The notes: generated from the sequence alone by a model not told the origin. Shown: positions 31,727-41,355, numbered from the stretch's first letter. The stretch: 64,000 bases of DNA from Streptomyces lasiicapitis (GCF_014646335.1 NZ_BMNG01000008.1:140833-204832); one strand, 5' to 3'. Numbers and translations: made by a program.

Positions 31727-33787
31727 TCACGGCGTCGCCAGCGCTTCCGGCAGTGGGGTCGAGTGGATCACCGTCAGGCCCGACACCGCTCGGGTCAGGG
31801 CCACGTACAGGCGCCGCAGGCCCGTGCGTTCGTCCGGCTCGCCCGTGAGCACCGCGGCCGGTTCGTCCAGGACCACGTAGTCGTACTCCAGGCCCTTGGC
31901 CAGGGACGCGGGGACGAGGGTGAGGCGGGTGTCGGGGGTGGTCTCCTCGCCGGGGTCCAGGTGGGGGAGGCCGGCCGCGCGCAGGGCTTCCGCCAGGGCC
32001 GGGACCCGGGCGTCCGCAGCGATCAGGCCCACCGAGCCCTCGTTGCGGAGGGACTCCGTGCAGGCGGCGAGGACCGCCTCGGTGGGGTCGGCGACGTGGC
32101 GTACCGCCAGTGAACCCGGGGACTCGCGGACCGAGCTGACCTCCGTCAGGTCGGGGGCGATGGACGGCAGGAGGCGGGACGCGTACGCGATGACCTCGCG
32201 GGGCACGCGGAAGCCGGCCGTCAGTTCCTCCACGACGGCGTCCGCCTTGCCGAGATGGGTCAGCGCCTCGGCCCAACTCGGCGTCGCCCACGGCGTGGTG
32301 CCCTGCGCCAGGTCGCCCAGGACGGTGGCCGACCCCGTCGTGCAGCGGCGGCCCACGGCCCGGTACTGCATCGGCGAGAGGTCCTGCGCCTCATCGAGGA
32401 CCACATGCCCCAGGGAGTGCGTGCGGGTGATCTGATCCGCGGCCTCGTCGATCAACACGGCGTCCGCAGCCGACCACTTGGCGCTCTTCACGCCCCGCGC
32501 GGGCTTGGCCCAGAGGATCGTCTTCTGCTCCTCGGGGGACAGGATCCCGTCCGCGTGCGCGGCCAGGAAGTCGACGTCGGACAGCAGCCGAAGCACCAGC
32601 TTCGCCGGGTCGACGGGCGGCCACACCGTCTTCACGGCCGCCTTCACCGCCGCGTTGCGCGCCACCGCGTCCTGCACCCGGTCGTCCGGCGCCTCCCCCG
32701 ACCGCTCCATCTGGACGAGCACGGCGTGCGCGATGCGATGGGGCAGCGCCTCGCGGGCGGCCCCGTAGCGCATGTCGCGGGCCAGCAACTCGCCCACGAT
32801 CTCCTCGACTTCGTACGCCGGTACGCGCCACCGCCGCGACCCCCGCACCACCACGACCGCCTCGTGCGGCAGCGTCACATGCGCGCGCAGCGCCCGGCGC
32901 AGCACGTCCGCCATGCGCGCGTCGCCCTTGACGACGGCGGCGTCCGCGTCGTCACGGCCCGTCACCTGCACGTGCGCCACGAGGTCGTCGACCGTCGCCT
33001 GCCGCACCTCCAACTCGCCGAGGGCGGGCAGGACTTGCTCGATGTAGTGGAGGAAGGAGCGGTTCGGGCCGATGACGAGGGTGCCGGTGCGGGCGAGGCG
33101 CTCGCGGTGGGCGTAGAGGAGGTACGCGACCCGGTGCAGGCCGACCGCCGTCTTTCCGGTGCCGGGGCCACCCTGCACACACACGGACCCGCCGAGCCCG
33201 CCACGTACGATCTCGTCCTGCTCGGGCTGGATCGTCGCCACGATGTCCCGCATCGGACCCACGCGCGGCCGCTCGATCTCCTGCTGGAGCAGCTTGCTGA
33301 CCTGCTCGGCCTCGGTGGTGTCGGTGAGGTGCTCGTCCTCGTACGCGGTCAGGTCGCCGCCGGTGTAACCGAAGCGGCGGCGCAGGCCGACGTCCAGGGG
33401 GTCCTTCTTCGAGGCCCGGTAGAAGGGCTGCGAGACGGGCGCGCGCCAGTCGATGACCATGGGGTCGCCGTCGGCGTCGTGGACGTGCCGCCGCCCGATG
33501 TAGAAGCGCTCGCCCTCCCCGCCCTCGGCCTGGTCCGCGCCCACCATGTGCAGGAAGTCGAGCCTGCCGAAGAACAGCGGCGTGTGCGAGAGGTCGGCCA
33601 GGGCCTTGATCCGCTCGTCGATCTGGCGCTGCAGGACCTCGGCGTTGACCCAGTTCGCGGTCACGTCGCGGATGTCCAGGGCCTGCGCGTCCTCGCGCAT
33701 GGCGCGCAGCGCGGCGCGGGACGCGGTGAGGTGGGCGCGCTCGCGGGCGAGGGGGTCGACGAGGGGGTCTTCGGGCGCGGCGTTCAC
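31727..33787 (-). CDS. helD: HelD-type SF1 helicase (RNA polymerase-associated)
   Basis: 686-residue UvrD/Rep-like ATPase with the HelD layout: an N-terminal coiled-coil arm (about residues 10-65, the part that enters the RNA polymerase secondary channel in known HelD), DWRAPVSQPFY, Walker A GGPGTGKTA at 206-214, Walker B DEAQDLS at 465-471, and a C-terminal motor half ending YVALTRAVSGLTVIH. HelD removes or recycles stalled RNA polymerase, and some actinobacterial relatives confer rifamycin tolerance. No rifamycin-associated inverted repeat was found upstream. Confidence 0.9.
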   Translation of the reverse strand: MNAAPEDPLVDPLARERAHLTASRAALRAMREDAQALDIRDVTANWVNAEVLQRQIDERIKALADLSHTPLFFGRLDFLHMVGADQAEGGEGERFYIGRRHVHDADGDPMVIDWRAPVSQPFYRASKKDPLDVGLRRRFGYTGGDLTAYEDEHLTDTTEAEQVSKLLQQEIERPRVGPMRDIVATIQPEQDEIVRGGLGGSVCVQGGPGTGKTAVGLHRVAYLLYAHRERLARTGTLVIGPNRSFLHYIEQVLPALGELEVRQATVDDLVAHVQVTGRDDADAAVVKGDARMADVLRRALRAHVTLPHEAVVVVRGSRRWRVPAYEVEEIVGELLARDMRYGAAREALPHRIAHAVLVQMERSGEAPDDRVQDAVARNAAVKAAVKTVWPPVDPAKLVLRLLSDVDFLAAHADGILSPEEQKTILWAKPARGVKSAKWSAADAVLIDEAADQITRTHSLGHVVLDEAQDLSPMQYRAVGRRCTTGSATVLGDLAQGTTPWATPSWAEALTHLGKADAVVEELTAGFRVPREVIAYASRLLPSIAPDLTEVSSVRESPGSLAVRHVADPTEAVLAACTESLRNEGSVGLIAADARVPALAEALRAAGLPHLDPGEETTPDTRLTLVPASLAKGLEYDYVVLDEPAAVLTGEPDERTGLRRLYVALTRAVSGLTVIHSTPLPEALATP

Positions 33788-33927
33788 GGGGTGGCCTCCG
33801 GCGGGTGCGGGATGTGCTCGGTACGTGGCTCAGGGCCGCCGGTTTCCGGCCGGGCGGCGGCGCTCCAACAGGGCGGGAGGCGGGAAGGGGAGATCCTAGT
33901 GAGGGGGGCCGGGGCGGGGCCAACGAA

Positions 33928-34015
33928 TTTCCCGGGGGCGCGGCGAGCCCGGCGCACCCCTCCCGGGAAACGCCGCGTCACCAAACCCTGAGGCACCCCC
34001 GAGAAAACCCTGAGG
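33928..34015. repeat. Inverted repeat and 22-bp-spaced direct repeats in the helD upstream region
   Basis: The 341-base gap 33788-34128 has no gene. It holds TTTCCCGGG (33928) facing CCCGGGAAA (33962), then AAACCCTGAGG twice (33983 and 34005), exactly two helical turns apart. These could be regulator sites for helD or the small gene at 34129; nothing identifies the protein. Confidence 0.35.
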
Positions 34016-34128
34016 GTCGCCCTCCCTCCGGAGACGGACGGGCGCAGCCCCGGAGTCGTACCGGCGTACAGCGCCGGTTACCCCCGCAGACCGATGTGCC
34101 GAGCGGCTCCGCGAACCACCATGGACAC

Positions 34129-34326
34129 ATGAGCGCAGCAACCTTCACCCCCGCGTCCCTCGGCCCCGACTCCCGCCCCTCCACCGGCGCGACGGCCCTC
34201 TCCGACACCCACCGCCCGCACCGCATCGGCGCCGCACTGCGCGCCGCGAAGGTGTTCGCGGGCGCGGCGTTCGGCGTGGCCGTGCTCGGTGAGTACGCGG
34301 AAGAGGCGGGCGTCCGCCGCCGCTGA
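34129..34326 (+). CDS. Small hypothetical protein
   Basis: 65-residue basic protein: a Ser/Thr/Pro-rich first half (TFTPASLGPDSRPSTGATAL) and a second half RIGAALRAAKVFAGAAFGVAVLGEYAEEAGVRRR, a single amphipathic or weakly hydrophobic helix. I believe similar short proteins occur in other Streptomyces at this position. It converges with the XPB helicase gene, 4 bases apart. Function unknown. Confidence 0.6.
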   Translation: MSAATFTPASLGPDSRPSTGATALSDTHRPHRIGAALRAAKVFAGAAFGVAVLGEYAEEAGVRRR

Positions 34327-34330
34327 CCAC

Positions 34331-35974
34331 TCAGCCCTCTGCCAGCACCGCGTCCGCGTCGAGAATCCGGTACGCGTACCCCTGCTCCGCGAGGAACCGC
34401 TGCCGATGCGCGGCGAAGTCCTGGTCGATGGTGTCCCGCGCCACCACGGAGTAGAAGCGGGCCTCATGCCCGTCGGCCTTCGGCCGAAGCACACGCCCGA
34501 GCCGCTGCGCCTCCTCCTGGCGGGAGCCGAACGTGCCGGACACCTGAATGGCGACGGTCGCCTCGGGCAGGTCGATGGAGAAGTTGGCGACCTTGGAGAC
34601 GACGAGGACGGAGATCTCGCCCTCGCGGAAGGCGTCGAACAGCTTCTCGCGCTGCGCGTTCGTCGTCTCCCCCTTGATGACGGGCGCGTCGAGATGCTCA
34701 CCCAGCTCGTCGAGCTGGTCGATGTACTGTCCGATGACGAGCGTCTGCTCCCCCTGATGCTTGCGCACCAGCGCCTCGGTGACCTTCCGCTTGGTCGCGG
34801 TGGTGGCGCAGAAGCGGTACTTCTCCTCGGCCTCGGCGGTGGCGTACGCGAGCCGCTCGGAGTCGGTGAGATTGACGCGCACCTCGACGCAGTCGGCGGG
34901 CGCGATGTACCCCTGGGCCTCGATCTCCTTCCACGGCGCGTCGAACCGCTTGGGCCCGATCAACGAGAAGACGTCCGACTCGCGCCCGTCCTCCCGCACG
35001 AGCGTCGCCGTGAGACCGAGCCGCCGCCGCGCCTGCAGATCGGCGGTGAACTTGAAGACGGGCGCGGGCAGCAGGTGCACCTCGTCGTAGAGGATGAGGC
35101 CCCAGTCGCGGGAGTCGAAGAGCTCCAGATGCGGATAGATGCCCTTCCGCTTGGTGGTAAGTACCTGGTACGTGGCGATGGTGACCGGCCGGATCTCCTT
35201 CTTCGTACCGCTGTACTCACCGATCTCGTCCTCGGTGAGGGAGGTGCGCTTGACCAGCTCGTGCTTCCACTGCCGGGCGGAGACGGTGTTGGTGACGAGG
35301 ATCAGCGTCGTGGCCTTCGCCTCGGCCATGGCGCCGGCACCCACCAGCGTCTTTCCCGCGCCGCACGGCAGCACGACGACCCCGCTGCCGCCGTGCCAGA
35401 AGCCCTCGACGGCCTGGCGCTGGTAGGGGCGCAGGGCCCAGCCGTCCTCGCGCAGCTCGATGGCGTGCGCCTCGCCGTCGACGTACCCCGCGAGGTCCTC
35501 TGCGGGCCAGCCCAGCTTCAGCAGCGTCTGCTTGATCTGGCCGCGCTCGGAGGGGTGCACGGCGACCGTGTCCGGGTCGACGCGGGCGCCGACCAGCGGC
35601 TGGATCTTCTTCGAGCGGAGGATCTCCTCCAGGACCGGGCGGTCGGTGCTGGTGAGGACGAGGCCGTGGACGGGGTGCTTGCTGAGGGTGAGGCGGCCGT
35701 AGCGGGCCATCGTCTCGGCGACGTCGACGAGGAGCGCGTGCGGGACGGGATACCGCGAGAACTCGACGAGCGCGTCCACGACCTGCTCGGCGTCGTGCCC
35801 CGCCGCACGGGCGTTCCACAGGCCGAGCGGCGTGACGCGGTACGTGTGGATGTGCTCCGGGGCACGCTCCAGCTCCGCGAACGGGGCGATGGCGCGGCGG
35901 CAGGCGTCGGCCCGCTCGTGGTCCACTTCGAGCAGCAGAGTCTTGTCCGACTGGACGATGAGCGGTCCGTTCAC
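34331..35974 (-). CDS. XPB-type DNA repair helicase (SF2)
   Basis: 547-residue bacterial relative of XPB/Ssl2. Residues 1-165 form the helicase-associated domain (PLIVQSDKTLLLEVDHERADACRRAI ... YRVTPLGLWNARAAG ... YPVPHALLVDVAETMARYG). The motor follows: LRPYQRQAVEGF (Q motif region), Walker A PCGAGKT (203-209), DEVH (297-300), and LTATLVRED (motif III and the XPB RED motif, 321-329). QRLGRVLRP (motif VI) closes it. It would unwind DNA in nucleotide-excision repair or transcription. A kinase gene lies 81 bases upstream on the same strand. The protein at 38682 carries the same accessory domain without the motor. Confidence 0.93.
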   Translation of the reverse strand: MNGPLIVQSDKTLLLEVDHERADACRRAIAPFAELERAPEHIHTYRVTPLGLWNARAAGHDAEQVVDALVEFSRYPVPHALLVDVAETMARYGRLTLSKHPVHGLVLTSTDRPVLEEILRSKKIQPLVGARVDPDTVAVHPSERGQIKQTLLKLGWPAEDLAGYVDGEAHAIELREDGWALRPYQRQAVEGFWHGGSGVVVLPCGAGKTLVGAGAMAEAKATTLILVTNTVSARQWKHELVKRTSLTEDEIGEYSGTKKEIRPVTIATYQVLTTKRKGIYPHLELFDSRDWGLILYDEVHLLPAPVFKFTADLQARRRLGLTATLVREDGRESDVFSLIGPKRFDAPWKEIEAQGYIAPADCVEVRVNLTDSERLAYATAEAEEKYRFCATTATKRKVTEALVRKHQGEQTLVIGQYIDQLDELGEHLDAPVIKGETTNAQREKLFDAFREGEISVLVVSKVANFSIDLPEATVAIQVSGTFGSRQEEAQRLGRVLRPKADGHEARFYSVVARDTIDQDFAAHRQRFLAEQGYAYRILDADAVLAEG

Positions 35975-36055
35975 CGGGGGTGCCCTTTCGCTAGGCCAAA
36001 CATCCAGTGTGCCGCATCGCCGCGCGGGCGGGTCTGCGTCGCTTCTGCCTCGCCT

Positions 36056-38080
36056 TTACGCCGCCTGCGTGCGGGCCTGCGGTACCGCGCGGATGGTGCG
36101 GTCGGCGGTGGCGAAGTGGACGAGGCCGTGGGCGGCGACGGGGGCGCAGACCGGGGCGGAGCCTCGGGGGAACGGCTCGTACCGGTGGCGGGCCAGGACG
36201 TCGCCGGTGCCGGTGTGCAGGGCGAGGAGCTCGCCCTCGTGCGTGAGGACGTACACCGCGTCGCCCGCGACGGCCGGGGAGCTGGGGGTGGGGGACGCGG
36301 GGCGGTACGTCCAGCCCCGCTTCCCCGTGGCGCGGTCGACCGCGTGCACGCCGCTGGCGAAACCGGTCACGAAGAGGGTGCCGTCACCCATGGCGGGGGT
36401 GGACCAGGTCTCGCCGGGGCCCGCGAGCGTGGAGACCCACAGGAGTCTCATGACGTTCGCGTCGACGGCGACGATGCGGCCCTTGGCGGTCGTGCCGAGG
36501 TAGGCGACGCCGCCGGTGACGAGAGGGGCGGCGGGGGAAGGGCGGTCGCCGTCGGGCAGTTCCAGGAAGGTACGTTCCTTCCCTTTCAACGGGATGCCGT
36601 AGATGTAGCCCTCGCTGCCGCCGACGACGGCCTTGGTGTTCCCGTACAGGGCCGGTGCTGTCGGAGACGGGCGTTCGTCGGTCACCGAGAGCGCGAGGCC
36701 GTCGGACCTGGGACGGACCCGCTCCCGCGTGAACTGGTCCACCAGGGCCAGCTCGTCCGACACCGCGCCGCGCGTGAGGAAGGCGATGGCTTCCGGGGAC
36801 ACGGCCGGGGCGCCGAGCGCCGGGATCCCGATGTTCCACACCTTTTCGCCGGTGGCGGAGTCGAGTACGTCCAAGCGGTCGCCCGTGACGTAGAGCCCTG
36901 GTCTGCCCGGCAGTGTCCCCAGCCAAGGCCGTGCGCCGCGGATCGACATCTGCCTGCTCCAGTGGGGACGCCCGGTCCGGGCGTCCAGGGCGTACACGCG
37001 GCCCAGGCCGTCCGCCGCGTACAAAGTGTCGTCCGCGACCAGGACTTGGTGCACCACGCCCTTCGTCGGAAACGTCCACGCGTCGGGGGCGGGCGGGCGA
37101 CGGTCCCCGCCCACCAGCCCGGCGACGCCCGCGCCCACCACCACCGCGGCCCCCACCCGCATCACCCCCCGCCGCGAAACCCCCCGCGGCCGCGGCCCCG
37201 CGGGCGCCGGAAGCAGCGCCGCGAGCCCGTCCGGCGGCACGGCGGGGGAGGAGCCGGTGGACGGGAAGCCGTCCAGCACCGTCGCCACCTCGGCGAGGGA
37301 GGGCCGGTGCTCGGGGCGCTTGGCGAGGCAGGTCGCCGCCAGCCGGCGCCAGCCGCCGGGCAGCCCCGAGAGGTCCGGCTCCTCGAAGCGGATCGCGTAC
37401 ATCACCCGCCACATGTCCTCCGCCTCGAACGGCGCCCGCTTGCGCAGCGCGTACACGAGCGTCGACGCGAGCGAGAAGACGTCGGCGGCGGGCGTGATGT
37501 TCGCCGCGTCCCACTGCTCGGGCGCCGCGTACGCGGGCGTGCCGAGGAACTCCTGGCTGGTGGTGAAGGTGCTGGCGTGCAGATGCCGGGCGAGCCCGAA
37601 GTCGAGGACGCGCGGGCCGCCCGCGCTGAGCAGGACGTTCGACGGTTTGAAGTCGCGGTGGACGAGGCCGGCCCGGTGGATCGCGGCGAGCGCGTCCGTC
37701 AACTGGCGCCCGACGTCGCGTACATACTCCTCCGGCAGCGGCCCGTACGTCTCCACGGCCTCGGACAGCGCGACACCCGGCACGTACTCCGTGGCGAGCC
37801 ACGGCTGGGCGGCCTCCGGGGCGGCGTCGAGGACCTTGGCGACGAGCGGGCTGTCCACCGTGCGCGCCGCCATGACCTCGCGGGCGAAGCGCCGCCTGGC
37901 CTCCCGCGCGTGCATCATCGACGGCCGCATCCGCTTCACCGCGACCTGCCGCCCCCTGCGGTCCCTGGCCAGGAAGACCTCGCCCATGCCGCCGCGCCCG
38001 AGCACACCGGTCAGCCGGTAGGGCCCGATGCGGCGCGGGTCGGACTCCAGGAGTTTGCCGATGGCCATCGGGGGCGTCAC
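36056..38080 (-). CDS. Ser/Thr protein kinase with C-terminal PQQ-like beta-propeller
   Basis: 674-residue kinase. The kinase domain (about 20-275) is complete: LGRGGMGEVFLARD (glycine loop), VAVKRM (Lys49), HRDFKPSN (141-148, catalytic Asp143; Phe instead of the usual Leu), DFGLAR (160-165) and APEQ. After a Pro-rich linker comes SRRGVMRVGAAVVVGAGVAGLVGG, which looks like a membrane helix and even like a twin-arginine leader. About six PQQ-like repeats follow (e.g. LYAADGLGRVYALDARTGRPHW), a propeller expected outside the membrane as sensor. An internal ATG at 38068 is an alternative start. Partners unknown. Confidence 0.92.
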   Translation of the reverse strand: MTPPMAIGKLLESDPRRIGPYRLTGVLGRGGMGEVFLARDRRGRQVAVKRMRPSMMHAREARRRFAREVMAARTVDSPLVAKVLDAAPEAAQPWLATEYVPGVALSEAVETYGPLPEEYVRDVGRQLTDALAAIHRAGLVHRDFKPSNVLLSAGGPRVLDFGLARHLHASTFTTSQEFLGTPAYAAPEQWDAANITPAADVFSLASTLVYALRKRAPFEAEDMWRVMYAIRFEEPDLSGLPGGWRRLAATCLAKRPEHRPSLAEVATVLDGFPSTGSSPAVPPDGLAALLPAPAGPRPRGVSRRGVMRVGAAVVVGAGVAGLVGGDRRPPAPDAWTFPTKGVVHQVLVADDTLYAADGLGRVYALDARTGRPHWSRQMSIRGARPWLGTLPGRPGLYVTGDRLDVLDSATGEKVWNIGIPALGAPAVSPEAIAFLTRGAVSDELALVDQFTRERVRPRSDGLALSVTDERPSPTAPALYGNTKAVVGGSEGYIYGIPLKGKERTFLELPDGDRPSPAAPLVTGGVAYLGTTAKGRIVAVDANVMRLLWVSTLAGPGETWSTPAMGDGTLFVTGFASGVHAVDRATGKRGWTYRPASPTPSSPAVAGDAVYVLTHEGELLALHTGTGDVLARHRYEPFPRGSAPVCAPVAAHGLVHFATADRTIRAVPQARTQAA

Positions 38081-38319
38081 GCAGTGAAGGCTAGCTGTAA
38101 CTCTCTGTGGTCGTTCGGGAGTTGGTGGAACGTGGTCCGGATCTGGTCCGGACGGGCCGGGGCGCGCGGCACGGGGTGGGGTGGCGCGACGCGCCGGGCG
38201 CGCCGAGGCGTGCGCGGGGCTCGGCGGGTGGGGTGTGAGTACGAACGCGGAGGAGGGGCGGCGGCGCCTGAGTACGTGCGCCCTGCCGGATGCGGGTGCG
38301 GGCGGGGTTGGCTGTGGCC

Positions 38320-38577
38320 ATGACCAGGAAGCCGAATCCGTACGAGCGCCGTCCAGGGCTGAATCCGTACGAGCAGCGTCCGCAGTGGTACGCGGCCCAC
38401 GCCCCCCACGCCCCCCGCGTCCCGGCGGGCACGCGGACGCGCCGGAATCTCGCCGTGGGCGCCGCGCTGGCCGCGGGGCTGCTGGCCGCGGCGGTGCTGC
38501 TCGCCAAGCCCATCATGGGAGCGCTGGGTCTGGCGGTGTTCGTGGTGCTGCTGCTCACGGGCAACGCGTCGTCCTGA
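38320..38577 (+). CDS. Small membrane protein with NPYE repeats
   Basis: 85-residue protein. The N-terminal cytoplasmic part repeats RKPNPYERRP and LNPYEQRPQ, encoded by a duplicated AATCCGTACGAG unit. Two hydrophobic helices follow (LAVGAALAAGLLAAAVLLA and GALGLAVFVVLLLTG). I do not recognise a family; similar NPY-rich small membrane proteins are common in Streptomyces. It diverges from the kinase gene and lies 104 bases before the helicase-associated gene. Confidence 0.7.
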   Translation: MTRKPNPYERRPGLNPYEQRPQWYAAHAPHAPRVPAGTRTRRNLAVGAALAAGLLAAAVLLAKPIMGALGLAVFVVLLLTGNASS

Positions 38578-38681
38578 GCGGAGCTAGCCGGAGGTCCGGT
38601 GCCGATCTTCACCGGCTGCGGAACGGTGTGGGAGCGCCGCGTCTGCCCCGGCCCGGCGGGGGACCCGCTACCGTGACCAGG

Positions 38682-41225
38682 ATGAGCACCCCGGACGCCC
38701 CCCGTTCCCTGGCGGAAGCCCTCCGGGCGAGTGATGACGTGACCCTCGTCGCGCTGTTGCGGGCCCGGCCGGATCTTCTGACGCCGGTTCCGAACGATCT
38801 CACGCAGCTCGCGACCCGCGCGGGCACGCGGGCTTCCGTCGTGCGCGCCCTTGAGCGGCTCGACCGGTTCGCGCAGCAGGTCGTGGAGGCGCTCGCGGTG
38901 GCGCCCGAGCCGGCGACGTACGAGGTGCTGTTCGACCTGATCGCGGGCGACCTCGTGGGCGACCCCACGGGTGAGGAACAGGCGGGCGAGATCCGGGCCG
39001 CCTTCGACCGGGCCCTCGCGACCCTGCGCGGGCAGGCCCTGGTGTGGGGCGGCGACGACCGGCTCCGGCTCATCCGCACCACGAGGGAGCTGCTCGCGCC
39101 CACCCCGCAGCGGCCCTCTCCGACCGGGCTCGGGCCGACCGTCGCGGAAGCCATGGCGGGGATGTCGCCGGGGCGGGTGCAGAACCTGGTCGCGGCGGCG
39201 GGGCTCGCCGTGACGCACGACGCGGTGTCGGCCGTGGAGGCGCTGACGGCGCTGTTCACGGACCGGGAGCGGATGTCGGCGCTCCTGGACGAGGCGCCCG
39301 TGGAGTCCGTGGAGGTGCTCTCGCGGCTCGTGTGGGGGCCGCCCTACGGGCAGGTGACCGCCGAACCCGCGCCCCACCTGCGCTGGCTGATCGGCCGCGG
39401 GCTGCTCCTGCCGACCGCGCCCGGCACCGTCGTACTGCCCCGCGAAGCCGCCCTGCACCTGCGCGGCGGGCGCGCGCACCGCGTCCTCGAAGCGACGCCG
39501 CCCGCCCTGGCCGTCGCCCGCGAACACCGTCCACAGGTTGTGGACGTGACCGCGGCGGGCCAGGCGCACACCGCGCTCGCCACCATCGACGAACTCCTCA
39601 AGGACTGGGACGAGGGCGGCCCCGCCGTCCTGCGCGCGGGCGGCCTGAGCGTGCGCGACCTCAAGCGGACCGCCGTCGCCCTCGACGTGCCGGAACCCCA
39701 GGCCGCCTTCTGGGTCGAACTCGCCTACGCCGCCGGTCTGATCGCGGCCGACGGCGAGGCCGACGAGCGGTACGCGGCCACTCCCGCGTACGACACGTGG
39801 CAGGAGCTGCCCGTCGCCGAGCGGTGGGCCCGGCTCGCCGGCGCGTGGCTGGGCGCGACCCGTACCGCCGGGCTCGTCGGCGGGCGCGACAGCAAGGACC
39901 GGACGATGTCCGCGCTCGGTCCCGGCCTGGACCGCTCCGCCGCGCCCGAGGTACGCCAACGCGTCCTCGCCCTCGTCGCCGAGCTGCCCGAAGGGGCCGC
40001 GCCCGAGCCGGAGTCGGTGCTGACGCGGCTGCGGTGGGAACGGCCGCCCGCGCGCGGGACCGACTCCTCCGACCTGCGGTCGCGGCTTGCTCGTTGGGCT
40101 CTGGAGGAGGCCGAGCTGCTCGGGGTCACGGGGCGGGGGGCGGTCGCCTCGCATGCTCGGGCTTTGTTGGGGGTGGGGGCCGGGGCGCTCCACGGTGGGG
40201 CTTCGTCGCAGGGCGGTGTGGCTGGGGCCGCGTCGCAGGGCGGCGGTCCCGGGTGGCATCGGCTGCCCAGTCCCGCCGAGTACGCCGCTGCCGCCGCCGA
40301 AGCCGCCAAGCTGCTCGCCCCGCTGCTTCCCGAACCCCTCGACCACGTCCTGCTCCAGGCCGACCTCACCGCCGTCGCCCCCGGGCCCCTCCAGCGGCCC
40401 CTCGCCGACGCCCTCTCCGTGCTCGCCGACGTCGAGTCCAAGGGCGGCGCCACCGTGTACCGGTTCACGCCCGGGTCCGTGCGGCGCGCACTCGACGCCG
40501 GGCAGAGCGCGTCCGACCTGCACGCCTTCCTCGCCGAGCACTCCCGTACGCCCGTCCCGCAACCCCTCGCCTACCTCATCGACGACGTCGCCCGTAAGCA
40601 CGGGCACCTGCGCATCGGCGCCGCCTCCGCTTACGTACGCTGCGACGACGAGGGCGTGCTCAACGAGATCCTCGCCGACAAGCGCGGGCAGGGGCTGCGG
40701 CTTCGGCGGCTCGCGCCCACCGTGCTCGCCTCGGGCGCCGAGCCCGCCGTGCTCCTCGACGGGCTGCGGTCCATGGGGTTCGCGCCCTCCGCCGAGAGTG
40801 CCGAGGGCGACGTCCTCGTCACCCGCGCGCACAGCCACCGCACGCCGCCGCGTACGGCGCCCGAACCCGTCCCCGACGGGCCGCCGTTGCCCGACTCCAC
40901 CCTCCTCGACGCCGCCGTGCGGGCCATCCGGGCGGGTGATCTCGCCTCCACCGCGCCCCGCAAGGACGCGCCCGCCGTCGCCGGTGAACTTCCCCGCACC
41001 ACCGCCGCCGAGACCCTCGCCACCATGCAGGCCGCCGTCATGACCGGCGAGGCGCTGTGGATCGGCTACGTCAACGCCGAGGGCGCCGCCAGTCAGCGGG
41101 TCATCGCCCCGGTTCGGGTCGAGGGCGGGTTCGTCACCGCGTACGACCACACCGCGGACGAAGTCCGCACCTATCCGTTGCACCGGGTCACGGGGGTCGC
41201 GGAGCTGGCGGACGAGTCGGGCTGA
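38682..41225 (+). CDS. Helicase-associated (Helicase_C_3) protein with WYL-like C-terminus
   Basis: 847-residue soluble protein without helicase motor motifs. Residues about 554-690 (VLLQADLTAVAPGPLQRPLADALSVLADVESKGGATVYRFTPGSVRRALDAG ... VPQPLAYLIDDVARKHG) match the helicase-associated domain that also opens the XPB protein at 34331. The last 60 residues (ALWIGYVNAEGAASQRVIAPVRVEGGFVTAYD ... RTYPLHRVTGV) resemble a WYL ligand-sensing domain. The N-terminal half is a series of helical winged-helix-like units. It may bind the same partner as XPB or regulate repair. ATG 38682 is used; GTG 38673 is possible. Confidence 0.82.
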   Translation: MSTPDAPRSLAEALRASDDVTLVALLRARPDLLTPVPNDLTQLATRAGTRASVVRALERLDRFAQQVVEALAVAPEPATYEVLFDLIAGDLVGDPTGEEQAGEIRAAFDRALATLRGQALVWGGDDRLRLIRTTRELLAPTPQRPSPTGLGPTVAEAMAGMSPGRVQNLVAAAGLAVTHDAVSAVEALTALFTDRERMSALLDEAPVESVEVLSRLVWGPPYGQVTAEPAPHLRWLIGRGLLLPTAPGTVVLPREAALHLRGGRAHRVLEATPPALAVAREHRPQVVDVTAAGQAHTALATIDELLKDWDEGGPAVLRAGGLSVRDLKRTAVALDVPEPQAAFWVELAYAAGLIAADGEADERYAATPAYDTWQELPVAERWARLAGAWLGATRTAGLVGGRDSKDRTMSALGPGLDRSAAPEVRQRVLALVAELPEGAAPEPESVLTRLRWERPPARGTDSSDLRSRLARWALEEAELLGVTGRGAVASHARALLGVGAGALHGGASSQGGVAGAASQGGGPGWHRLPSPAEYAAAAAEAAKLLAPLLPEPLDHVLLQADLTAVAPGPLQRPLADALSVLADVESKGGATVYRFTPGSVRRALDAGQSASDLHAFLAEHSRTPVPQPLAYLIDDVARKHGHLRIGAASAYVRCDDEGVLNEILADKRGQGLRLRRLAPTVLASGAEPAVLLDGLRSMGFAPSAESAEGDVLVTRAHSHRTPPRTAPEPVPDGPPLPDSTLLDAAVRAIRAGDLASTAPRKDAPAVAGELPRTTAAETLATMQAAVMTGEALWIGYVNAEGAASQRVIAPVRVEGGFVTAYDHTADEVRTYPLHRVTGVAELADESG

Positions 41226-41263
41226 GCCCTCGCGGGGCGCCCCGGGCCCGCCCCTTCCCGAAA

Positions 41264-41332
41264 CCGGGGGCTGCCGCCCCCGGACCCCCGCCATCGGCGC
41301 TCCGCGCCTCGTCCTCAAACGCCGGACGGGCT
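41264..41332 (+). repeat. Three-hairpin intergenic repeat, copy 5
   Basis: Full copy. Hairpin 1 is CCGGGGGC/GCCCCCGG around TGCC, hairpin 2 GGCGC/GCGCC around TCC, hairpin 3 CGTCC/GGACG around TCAAACGCC. It is the first of three copies filling the 331-base gap 41226-41556. The 35 bases before it (CCTCGCGGGG...CCCTTCCCG) also precede copy 9. Confidence 0.88.
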
Positions 41333-41355
41333 AAAAGGGCGGGTGGGTGGGGGAA

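Noticed and set aside
33788..34128. Rifamycin-associated element upstream of helD
   Set aside because: I looked for the long inverted repeat typical of rifamycin-induced genes and did not see it; the inverted repeat present has a different sequence.
34289..38323. Plus-strand frame of 1344 codons over the XPB and kinase genes
   Set aside because: Antisense shadow; the minus strand has intact helicase and kinase motifs with correct codon bias.
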